Positions 57,369 to 64,000 of a DNA stretch of 64,000 nt are shown here, piece after piece. Both the position numbers and the translations under genes were made by a program. Every line of letters starts with the position of its first letter. Position 1 is the stretch's first letter. A model generated the notes under the pieces. The model was not told where the DNA came from and did not search any database. It saw nothing but the letters and a program-made list of their open reading frames with translations. Origin of the DNA: Streptomyces changanensis (GTDB lineage Bacteria; Actinomycetota; Actinomycetes; Streptomycetales; Streptomycetaceae); contig NZ_CP102332.1 in assembly GCF_024600715.1 (NCBI RefSeq), forward strand, positions 1,054,001-1,118,000, in the 5' to 3' direction.

Positions 57369-58823
57369 ATGACCCTGGACGAGAAACCCGACACCGCGCC
57401 GCCCGGCGCCCCACCGGCCGACGACTACCTCCGGCGCCGCGCCCTGCGGAGCGGCAGCGCGGGCTGGCTGCTGCTCACGGGGCTCGGTGTCGGCTACGTC
57501 GTCTCCGGGGACTACTCCGGCTGGAACATCGGCCTCGCGAAGGGCGGCTTCGGCGGGCTCGCGGTGGCCACGCTCCTCATGGGCACGATGTACGCCTGCC
57601 TGGTCCTCGCCCTTGCCGAGCTCTCCGCCGTCCTGCCCGCCGCGGGCGGCGGCTACGGCTTCGCGCGGCGCGCGCTCGGCACGTGGGGCGGCTTCCTCAC
57701 CGGCACGGCGATCCTCATCGAGTACGTCCTCGCCCCCGCCGCGATCTCGATCTTCATCGGGGACTACGTCGAGTCGCTGGGCCTCTTCGGCCTGGAATCC
57801 GGGTGGCCCGTCTACCTGGCATGCTTCGCCGTCTTCGTCGGCATCCACCTGTGGGGGGTGGGCGAGGCACTGCGCTTCAGCCTCGTCGTGACGGCCGTCG
57901 CGGTCGCCGCGCTGCTGGTCTTCGCGGTCGGCGCGTTCACGGAGTTCCGGGCGGACGCGCTGGACGACATCCCGGTGGACCCCGGGGCGTTCGGCGCGAG
58001 CAGCTGGCTGCCGTACGGGCTGCTCGGCATCTGGGCGGCGTTCCCGTTCGGCATGTGGTTCTTCCTGGGCGTGGAGGGCGTGCCGCTCGCCGCCGAGGAG
58101 GCGAAGGACCCGGTCCGGTCGATGCCGCGGGCGATGGCGCTGTCGATGGGCGTGCTGGTGCTGCTGGCCGCGGTGACCCTCCTCGCGGCGACCGGGGCGC
58201 GGGGCGCGGCGGCCGTCCAGGACGCAGGCAACCCCCTCGTGGTGGCCCTGGAGGGGGACGGCGCGCCGACGGCGCTCAGCCGGTTCGTCAACTACGCGGG
58301 GCTGGCCGGGCTCCTGGCGTCGTTCTTCTCGCTCATCTACGCCGGGTCCCGGCAGCTGTTCGCGCTCTCCCGGGCCGGGTACCTGCCCCGGTTCCTGTCG
58401 CTCACCAGCCGCCGCAAGGCACCGTGGCTCGGGCTGCTCGTCCCGGGGGCGATCGGCTTCGCGCTGGCGGCCGGCACGGGCGACGGGGCGCGGATGCTGA
58501 ACATCGCGGTGTTCGGCGCCACCATCTCGTACGCCCTGATGGCGCTCTCCCACATCGTGCTGCGCCGCCGCGAGCCGCTGCTGGAGCGCCCGTACCGCAC
58601 GCCGGGCGGCGTGGTGACGTCGTCGGTCGCCCTCGTGCTCGCCCTCTGCGCGCTCGTGGCGACCTTCCTGGTGGACGCGGACGCCGCGCTCATGGCGCTC
58701 GGGGTGTACGTCGTCGCCCTCGCGTACTTCGCCCTCTACAGTCGGCACCGTCTCGTCGCGAGCGCGCCGGAGGAGGAGTTCGCGGCGCTGGCGGCGGCGG
58801 AGGCCGAACTGGACCGCGGATGA
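57369..58823 (+). CDS. APC-family permease (ethanolamine/amine type)
   Basis: This is a 484-residue protein with about 12 membrane helices. The opening GVGYVVSGDYSGWNIGLAKGG is typical of ethanolamine permeases (Eat) within the APC superfamily. Other features are GMWFFLGVEGVPLAAEEAKDP and a loop LSRRKAP-like segment. It would import the amine fed to glnA4. The stop codon overlaps possible starts of the next gene. Confidence 0.88.
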   Translation: MTLDEKPDTAPPGAPPADDYLRRRALRSGSAGWLLLTGLGVGYVVSGDYSGWNIGLAKGGFGGLAVATLLMGTMYACLVLALAELSAVLPAAGGGYGFARRALGTWGGFLTGTAILIEYVLAPAAISIFIGDYVESLGLFGLESGWPVYLACFAVFVGIHLWGVGEALRFSLVVTAVAVAALLVFAVGAFTEFRADALDDIPVDPGAFGASSWLPYGLLGIWAAFPFGMWFFLGVEGVPLAAEEAKDPVRSMPRAMALSMGVLVLLAAVTLLAATGARGAAAVQDAGNPLVVALEGDGAPTALSRFVNYAGLAGLLASFFSLIYAGSRQLFALSRAGYLPRFLSLTSRRKAPWLGLLVPGAIGFALAAGTGDGARMLNIAVFGATISYALMALSHIVLRRREPLLERPYRTPGGVVTSSVALVLALCALVATFLVDADAALMALGVYVVALAYFALYSRHRLVASAPEEEFAALAAAEAELDRG

Positions 58824-58882
58824 CGGGTGCCCCGGGACGGCGCCGGGTGACGGCGGTGGCGGGAGCGGAAGGAGCGGTGCGC

Positions 58883-59569
58883 GTGACCAGGCCCCTCATC
58901 GGAGTGACGACCTACCTCGACCCCGCGCGCTGGGGCGTGTGGGAGATGCCCGCGGCGCTGCTCCCGGCCGCGTACCCGCGACTGGTGCAGGTGGCGGGCG
59001 GGATCGCCGCCATGCTCCCGCCGGACGCGCCGGACGCCGCCGCGGCGGCGGTCTCCCGGGTCGACGCGCTCGTCGTCGCGGGCGGCCCGGACGTGGACCC
59101 CACGCGGTACGGCGCCCCGCGCGACCCGAGGACCGGCCCGCCCGCGCCGGAGCGGGACGCCTGGGAGCTGGCGCTGCTCGACGCGGCCCTGGCGGCGGGC
59201 ATCCCGGTCCTGGGCGTCTGCCGCGGCATGCAGCTGCTGAACGTCGTCCTCGGCGGGACGCTCGTGCAGCATCTGGACGGGCACGTGCGGGAGGTGGGCC
59301 GGTTCGCCCGGCACACCGTCAAGCCGGTACCGGGCACCCGCTACGGCACGCTGGTGCCGGAGGTCGTCGAGGTGCCGACGTACCACCACCAGGCCGTCGA
59401 CCGCCTCGGCGCCGGCCTCGTCGTGTCGGCGTACGCCGAGGACGGCACGGTCGAGGCGGTGGAGTCGTACGGGACCGGCGCCTGGGTCGTCGGGGTGCAG
59501 TGGCATCCGGAGGCGGGCGACGACCCGCGCGTCATGCGGGGGTTGGTCCGCGCCGCCCGCGCCGCCTGA
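58883..59569 (+). CDS. class C26 gamma-glutamyl hydrolase (PuuD-like)
   Basis: This is a 228-residue glutamine-amidotransferase-fold hydrolase: Cys113 in GVCRGMQLLN, His208 and Glu210 in QWHPE, and PTYHHQAVDRLG. PuuD cleaves gamma-glutamyl-GABA; here it should release glutamate from the gamma-glutamylated end product. The start at the GTG 58883 has AAGGAG 8 nt upstream; an ATG at 58820 overlapping the permease stop is the alternative. It completes the pathway. Confidence 0.9.
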   Translation: MTRPLIGVTTYLDPARWGVWEMPAALLPAAYPRLVQVAGGIAAMLPPDAPDAAAAAVSRVDALVVAGGPDVDPTRYGAPRDPRTGPPAPERDAWELALLDAALAAGIPVLGVCRGMQLLNVVLGGTLVQHLDGHVREVGRFARHTVKPVPGTRYGTLVPEVVEVPTYHHQAVDRLGAGLVVSAYAEDGTVEAVESYGTGAWVVGVQWHPEAGDDPRVMRGLVRAARAA

Positions 59570-59614
59570 GCGGTGCGCCCCCGCCGGTCCGCGGCCACCT
59601 GGTCGCCGCCGGCG

Positions 59615-59714
59615 GCCGGGGCGCCGACCGGCGGGCCGGGGCGTCGAACGGCGGGCCGGGGCGTTGCCGGGGCGTTGCCGGGTACCGCCGGGGCGTTGCC
59701 CGCGCCGCCGGGGC
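59615..59714. repeat. degenerate 20-bp repeats between convergent genes
   Basis: GCCGGGGCG recurs at about 20-bp spacing (59615, 59635, 59655 and later variants). It probably arises by slippage; it can fold and may help termination. Confidence 0.65.
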
Positions 59715-59715
59715 G

Positions 59716-60618
59716 TCAGCGGGCCCGGGACAGGGACAGCAGGTCGCGCGCGGGGCCGGTCGGGCGCGGGCCGCGGGGCCAGACGGCCCGCAGGGCGCGG
59801 CGCAGGTCGACACCCTCCACCGGGACCTCCGCCAGCCGGCGGGAGGCCAGCTCCTCGGTCACCGCGAGCTCGCTGAGGACGGCGGGTCCCGCACCGCTCA
59901 CGGCCGCGGACTTCACCGCGGTCGTCGACGCGAGCTCCATCAGCGGCGCGGCGAGGCCGCCGTGCGCCGCCAGGGCCGAGTCGAGCACCTGGCGGGTGCC
60001 CGAGCCGTACTCGCGCAGGACCAGCGGGGTCGCCGCGAGCTCGGCGGGGGTGACCGCGGCCCGGCGGCGGGCCCACCGGTGGGACGGGGCCGCGACGACG
60101 ACGAGCCGGTCGTGGGCGACGACCACGCCGTTCAGCCCGTCGGGTACGGCGAGGCCCTCCACGTACCCGAGGTCGGCCTCGCCCGCCAGCAGGAGCGCGG
60201 CGACCGCCGCGGAGTTGCCGGCGCGCAGCGACACGGCCGTGTCGGGCAGGTCCGCGTGCAGGGCGATCAGCCAGCCGGGGAGCAGGTACTCGGCGATGGT
60301 CATGGACGCGGCGACGCGCAGCCGCGAGTCCCGCCGGTCGCGCAGCGCCTGGGCGCCCGCGTCGAACGCCTCCGCCGCCTCGACCACGCGCCGCGCCCAG
60401 TCCGTCACCAGGGCGCCCGCGTCGGTGAGGCGCGAGCCCCGCGGCGAGCGGTCGACGAGGGCGACGCCGAGCTGCCGCTCCATGGAGCGGATCCGGCTGC
60501 TCGCCGCGGGCTGCGTGATGCCGACCTCACGGGCCGCCCGGCCCAGGCTGCCGTGCCGGGCCACGGCGATGAGCAGTTCCAGGGCTCCGAGGTCGGGCAC
60601 ACGATGGGAGAGGCTCAT
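59716..60618 (-). CDS. LysR-family regulator
   Basis: This is a 300-residue LysR protein with a winged helix (LIAVARHGSLGRAAREVGITQPAASSRI, about 16-43) and an effector domain (RLRVAASMTIAEYLLPGWL). It is divergent from a TDT transporter 70 bp away and probably controls it and itself through the palindromes in that gap. Confidence 0.93.
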   Translation of the reverse strand: MSLSHRVPDLGALELLIAVARHGSLGRAAREVGITQPAASSRIRSMERQLGVALVDRSPRGSRLTDAGALVTDWARRVVEAAEAFDAGAQALRDRRDSRLRVAASMTIAEYLLPGWLIALHADLPDTAVSLRAGNSAAVAALLLAGEADLGYVEGLAVPDGLNGVVVAHDRLVVVAAPSHRWARRRAAVTPAELAATPLVLREYGSGTRQVLDSALAAHGGLAAPLMELASTTAVKSAAVSGAGPAVLSELAVTEELASRRLAEVPVEGVDLRRALRAVWPRGPRPTGPARDLLSLSRAR

Positions 60619-60640
60619 AAGACCAGCTTATGGGGTCATA
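60616..60640. promoter_or_regulatory. LysR operator, three half-sites
   Basis: CATAAG (60616-60621) and CTTATG (60627-60632) form a perfect inverted repeat over the lysR start codon; CTTATG also pairs with CATA (60637-60640) as TATG-N4-CATA. The AT-rich T-N11-A layout is usual for LysR sites. Confidence 0.6.
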
Positions 60641-60688
60641 GCCACAAGGTCCCTGGTCGGGGGTGGTGGGCGCCACCAGGCTGGAACC

Positions 60689-61933
60689 ATGGCAACCCCC
60701 GCCCGGCCCCTCCCGCTTCCCGCAGCCCACCCCGGACCACTCCCCCACCCGCCGGGAGTCACCTCCGGCCCACCGGAACCGGTCGCCCACCCACCGGGTC
60801 CGGTCCCCCGCCCGCGCCGGGCCTCGCTGCCCGGCGTCCGTCCCCGGGCCGCCGCCGTCCGCCACCTGGGCCCGCAGTGGTACGCGGCCGTCATGGGCAC
60901 GGCGATCGTCGGCACCGCGGGCGCGGCCCTGCCGGTGCGCGTGCCGGGGGTGCGTACGGCCTGCACCGCCATGTGGGCGCTGTCGCTGCTCGCTCTCGTC
61001 ACGCTGGTGGTCGCGCGGGCCGCGCACTGGACGCACCACCGCGACCGGGCGCGGGCGCACCTGCTGGACCCGGCGGTCGCCCCGTTCCACGGGTGCGCCG
61101 CCATGGCGCTGGCCTCCGTCGGCGGGGGCTCGCTGCTCCTCGGGCGGGACTGGCTCGGCGCGGACGCGGCCGTGGCCCTGGGCGTGGTCCTCTACACGGC
61201 CGGCACGCTGGCCGGGCTCGCGACCGCGGCCGTGGTGCCGTACCTGATGGTGGTGCGGCACCGGGTCGAGGAGCCGTCCCCGCTGTGGCTGCTGCCGGTG
61301 GTGGCACCGATGGTGTCGGCGGCGCAGGGCCCGCTGTTCGCCGCGCACCTCCCGGCCGGTGAGGCGCGCGGGACGCTGCTGGCGGTGTGCCTCGGCATGT
61401 GCGGGGTGAGCCTGCTGGCCACGCTGCTGGTGGTACCGCTGGTCTTCGGCCGGCTGGTGACCGGCGGCCCGCCCCCGGCCGCGGCGACGCCCGCGCTGCT
61501 GCTGGTCCTGGGCCCGCTGGGCCAGTCGGTGACGGCGGCGAGCGCCCTCGCGGACGCGGCCGGGCCGGGCGTGCCGTACGCGGTGGCGCTGGCGGTGCTG
61601 TACGGGGTGCCGGTGACGGGCTTCGCCCTGCTGTGGCTCGCGTTGGCCGGAGCGCTGGTGGTGCGGGCCCGGCGGCGCGGGATGCGCTTCGCGCTGACGT
61701 GGTGGGCGTTCACCTTCCCCGTCGGGACGTGCGTCACGGGGCTGGAGGGGCTGGCGGGCCACACGGGCCTCGCGGTGTTCGGCGCGGCGGCTGTCGCCCT
61801 GTACGGCCTGCTCCTCGCGGGGTGGCTGGCCGCCGCGGCGGGGACGGTACGGGGCCTGCTCAGCGGGACGCTGCTCGCAGGGCCCGGCCCAGCACCTCGG
61901 GCGCCCGGACCAGGGACGGGCCATACCAGGTGA
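60689..61933 (+). CDS. TDT-family (TehA/SLAC1-type) membrane transporter
   Basis: This is a 414-residue protein with a Pro-rich N-terminus (1-60) and about ten membrane helices; segments such as LGPQWYAAVMGTAIVGTAG and WWAFTFPVGTCVTG fit the tellurite-resistance/dicarboxylate transporter family. It probably exports sulfite or an organic acid (inference). No ribosome site is evident at the ATG 60689. The last 74 bp overlap the end of the convergent BtuF-like gene. Confidence 0.82.
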   Translation: MATPARPLPLPAAHPGPLPHPPGVTSGPPEPVAHPPGPVPRPRRASLPGVRPRAAAVRHLGPQWYAAVMGTAIVGTAGAALPVRVPGVRTACTAMWALSLLALVTLVVARAAHWTHHRDRARAHLLDPAVAPFHGCAAMALASVGGGSLLLGRDWLGADAAVALGVVLYTAGTLAGLATAAVVPYLMVVRHRVEEPSPLWLLPVVAPMVSAAQGPLFAAHLPAGEARGTLLAVCLGMCGVSLLATLLVVPLVFGRLVTGGPPPAAATPALLLVLGPLGQSVTAASALADAAGPGVPYAVALAVLYGVPVTGFALLWLALAGALVVRARRRGMRFALTWWAFTFPVGTCVTGLEGLAGHTGLAVFGAAAVALYGLLLAGWLAAAAGTVRGLLSGTLLAGPGPAPRAPGPGTGHTR

Positions 61934-62582
61934 GGTGCCGCCCGTCGACGAGCGCGGCGGGAAGGCCGGGGAACGCCTCGGGCCCGTCGTCGGCGGTGAA
62001 CCGGTACGGCTCGTCCGGCAGGACGACGAGGTCGGCGCCGCGGGCGCGCAGCTCCTCCAGCGGGATCCGGGGGTAGCGCTCGGTGTGGCCGGCGTACGCG
62101 TTCGCCACGCCGAGGCGGGCGAGGAGGTCGCCGGCGAACGTGTCGCGGCCCAGGACCATCCAGGGCCGCCGCCAGACGGGTACGACGGCCGTGCGGGGCG
62201 GCCCCGCGGGCGCGGCGGTGCTCCAGGCGGCCTCGGCGTCGTCCAGCCAGCGCGGCCGGGACCGTACGCCGCAGGCCCGCAGGACGCGGTCCAGCTCGGT
62301 CAGGGCCTGGTCGAGGTCGCGGATCTCGGTGACCAGGACGTCGAGGCCCGCGGCGCGCAGGGCGGCGAGGTCGGCGGGGCGGTTCTCCTCCTCGTTGGCG
62401 ACGACGAGGTCGGGCCGCAGCGCGACGACGGCGGCCACGTCGGGGTTCTTGGTGCCGCCGACGCGGGGCACGTCGAGGGCGGCGGGGTGGGTGCACCAGT
62501 CGGTGCGCGCGACGAGCGCCCCGGGCGCGGTCACGGCGACGGCCTCGGTGAGGGACGGCACCAGCGACACCACGCGCGTCAT
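61860..62582 (-). CDS. BtuF-like cobalamin/heme-type binding protein, no signal peptide
   Basis: This is a 240-residue protein of the helical-backbone metal-receptor fold: VVSLVPSLTEAV, RVGGTKNPDVAAVVALRPDLVVANEEENR, and GAVLPDEPYRF-like (VVLPDEPYRF). Unlike true BtuF it has no signal peptide, so it would act in the cytosol or the start is misread. No permease or ATPase is adjacent. The start at 62582 gives MTRVVSLVPS. Confidence 0.82.
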   Translation of the reverse strand: MTRVVSLVPSLTEAVAVTAPGALVARTDWCTHPAALDVPRVGGTKNPDVAAVVALRPDLVVANEEENRPADLAALRAAGLDVLVTEIRDLDQALTELDRVLRACGVRSRPRWLDDAEAAWSTAAPAGPPRTAVVPVWRRPWMVLGRDTFAGDLLARLGVANAYAGHTERYPRIPLEELRARGADLVVLPDEPYRFTADDGPEAFPGLPAALVDGRHLTWYGPSLVRAPEVLGRALRAASR

Positions 62583-62646
62583 CCGACCACCCCCGCGTCG
62601 GACGCGGCGGCCGCCCCCGCGTCGGGTGTGACAGCCGCCACGCGCG

Positions 62647-63204
62647 TCACTCGGCCGTCCCCATGTGGGGGGCCACGGAGACGACGAGCACCCGGGTGGC
62701 CGCCCCGGAGGAGGCCCGCCAGCGGTGGCGCACCCCGCCGGACAGGTACAGCGTGTCGCCGCGCTCCAGCCGGTAGGCGCGGCCCTCCGCCTCGACCTCC
62801 ACGCTGCCGTCGGCGACGTACAGCAGCGCATCGTTGCGCAGGACGAGTTCGCGGCCCGCGTCGTGGTCGCCGGTGAACTCGTCGGCGTGCATCTGGTGCT
62901 CGCCGCGCACCAGCGGGCGCACGCCGGGCGGCGCGGCCGGGTCGTCGCCGCGGGCCGCCGCCCGGACGACGTCGACGGTACGGGTGGCGTCACCCGCGTC
63001 GAGCAGCTCGACGGCGGTGGTCTTCAGCGCGTCCGCGATGCACTCCAGCGACCGGGTGCTGGGGCGGGCGCGCTCGTTCTCGATCTGGCTGAGAAAGGGC
63101 ACGGACAGGCCGCTGCGCTCGGCGACGGCGGCGAGGGTCAGCGACAGCGCGCGGCGCCTCCTGCGCACGGCCGCGCCGACCCGGGGCGTTTCCTTGTCGT
63201 CCAT
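62647..63204 (-). CDS. XRE-family regulator with cupin domain
   Basis: This is a 185-residue protein with an N-terminal Xre helix-turn-helix (SLTLAAVAERSGLSVPFLSQ to IENERARPSTRSL, about 21-54) and a C-terminal cupin_2 barrel (ALLYVADGSVEVEAEGRAYRL, GDTLYLSGGVRHRW). Such proteins sense a small ligand and repress nearby metabolic or transport genes; the target is unknown. GGGAGGGAAG precedes the ATG. Confidence 0.92.
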   Translation of the reverse strand: MDDKETPRVGAAVRRRRRALSLTLAAVAERSGLSVPFLSQIENERARPSTRSLECIADALKTTAVELLDAGDATRTVDVVRAAARGDDPAAPPGVRPLVRGEHQMHADEFTGDHDAGRELVLRNDALLYVADGSVEVEAEGRAYRLERGDTLYLSGGVRHRWRASSGAATRVLVVSVAPHMGTAE

Positions 63205-63324
63205 GTCTTCCCTCCCTTCCCTCCCTCTCCGACCACCTTACGCAGCGCGGGTACGCCCGAGTAGCGCAAACGACGGAAGCGTCCGGGCGCCGGCCCTGTC
63301 GGTGCCGTACGGCATCATGCGAGT

Positions 63325-64000
63325 GTGACGCGACGCCTGATGCTCCTCGACACCGCATCCCTGTACTTCCGGGCCTACTTCGGGGTCCCCGACTCGGTGC
63401 GGGCCCCGGACGGCACACCGGTGAACGCCGTGCGCGGGCTGCTGGACTTCATCGCCCGCCTGGTGCAGGACCACCGCCCGGACGACTTGGTGGCGTGCAT
63501 GGACGCGGACTGGCGGCCGGCCTGGCGGGTGGAGCTGATCCCGTCGTACAAGGCGCACCGGGTCGCCGCGGAGACCGCCGCGGGCGTGCCGGACGAGGAG
63601 GAGGTGCCGGACACGCTGTCGCCGCAGGTCCCGGTGATCGAGGCGGTGCTGGACGCGCTGGGCGTGGCCCGCGTGGGCGTCGCCGGGTACGAGGCGGACG
63701 ACGTGATCGGCACCCTGTCCGCCCGCGCGCCGGGCCCGGTCGACATCGTGACGGGCGACCGCGACCTGTACCAGCTGGTCGACGACGCCCGCGGGGTGCG
63801 GGTGCTGTACCCGATCAAGGGCGTCGGCACGCTCCAGGCGGTGGACGAGGAGTGGCTGCGCGGCAGGTACGGCGTGGACGGGCCGGGGTACGCCGACCTG
63901 GCCACCCTGCGCGGCGACCCGAGCGACGGCCTGCCGGGGGTGCCGGGCATCGGCGAGAAGACCGCGGCGAAGCTCCTGGACGCCTTCGGCGATCTGGCCG
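63325..64000 (+). CDS. 5'-3' exonuclease (Pol I-like nuclease), 5' part
   Basis: In the window are 225 codons, C-terminus cut by the edge. The flap-nuclease metal residues are seen in MLLDTASLYFRAYFG, CMDADWRP, GYEADDVIGTL and TGDRDLYQLVDD, and the helix-3-turn-helix GVPGIGEKTAAKLLDAFGDL is at the end. It removes 5' flaps or RNA primers. The GTG at 63325 has CATCAT ending 6 nt upstream and no ribosome site, so a leaderless mRNA is possible. Confidence 0.92.
   Translation, partial: MTRRLMLLDTASLYFRAYFGVPDSVRAPDGTPVNAVRGLLDFIARLVQDHRPDDLVACMDADWRPAWRVELIPSYKAHRVAAETAAGVPDEEEVPDTLSPQVPVIEAVLDALGVARVGVAGYEADDVIGTLSARAPGPVDIVTGDRDLYQLVDDARGVRVLYPIKGVGTLQAVDEEWLRGRYGVDGPGYADLATLRGDPSDGLPGVPGIGEKTAAKLLDAFGDLA

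Noticed and set aside
56487..58748. Long minus frame opposite gntR and the permease
   Set aside because: Arg/Glu/Gly-rich antisense shadow without domains; both plus-strand genes are clear.

Overview
This window is chromosomal DNA from a Streptomyces or a very close actinomycete. GC is very high (roughly 73 percent, my estimate by eye), GTG and TTG starts are common, genes overlap as ATGA or GTGA, several promoters sit so close to start codons that leaderless mRNAs are expected, and the gene content is typical of the genus. From memory, the gene order resembles the S. coelicolor region from about SCO1553 to SCO1615. I could not run an alignment to confirm that. No tRNA, rRNA, insertion sequence, prophage or CRISPR array is visible.

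Left part (1-19122). On the minus strand come the end of a cobalamin block (a BluB-CobT fusion cut by the window edge, and CobL), a GNAT acetyltransferase, and the methionine importer metNIQ behind a candidate cysteine/methionine leader peptide. Then follow two small membrane proteins, a GNAT enzyme with a sigma-like factor, a Tat-exported glycerophosphodiesterase opposite an acyltransferase, a TetR-MFS drug-export pair with a clear operator, then argH and argG, and an exported L,D-transpeptidase. The arginine pathway is completed by the operon argC-argJ-argB-argD-argR (24198 to 19222), with ARG-box-like sequences on the argC and argG promoters.

Middle part (24360-46722). This holds a tandem VOC protein, an exported S1-like protein whose catalytic His and Ser are both replaced (followed by FG-GAP repeats), a cupin/MFS/CGNR-regulator trio, an RlmG-like methyltransferase, small stress or hypothetical proteins, a GHL10-type hydrolase, 3-hydroxybutyryl-CoA dehydrogenase, a Nudix hydrolase, a TPR-type regulator broken by a 2-nt insertion, and a SpoIIE-type phosphatase. 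Then come the translation genes: pheS-pheT, an orphan sensor kinase, a TrmH-type methyltransferase, and infC-rpmI-rplT. infC appears to start on AUC and has a long leader containing a terminator-like hairpin.

Right part (46828-64000). Here lie a three-gene unit of SseB-like protein, mycosin protease and a Pro-rich membrane protein, a PLP fold-III enzyme, and a DUF2510 protein. Next is a divergent cluster around a GlnA4-type gamma-glutamyl(ethanol)amide synthetase, with aldehyde dehydrogenase, SDR, GntR regulator, permease and a class C26 gamma-glutamyl hydrolase. It reads as a complete amine import, gamma-glutamylation, oxidation and hydrolysis route. After it come a LysR/TDT-transporter divergent pair, a BtuF-like protein, an XRE-cupin regulator, and a 5'-3' exonuclease that runs off the right edge.
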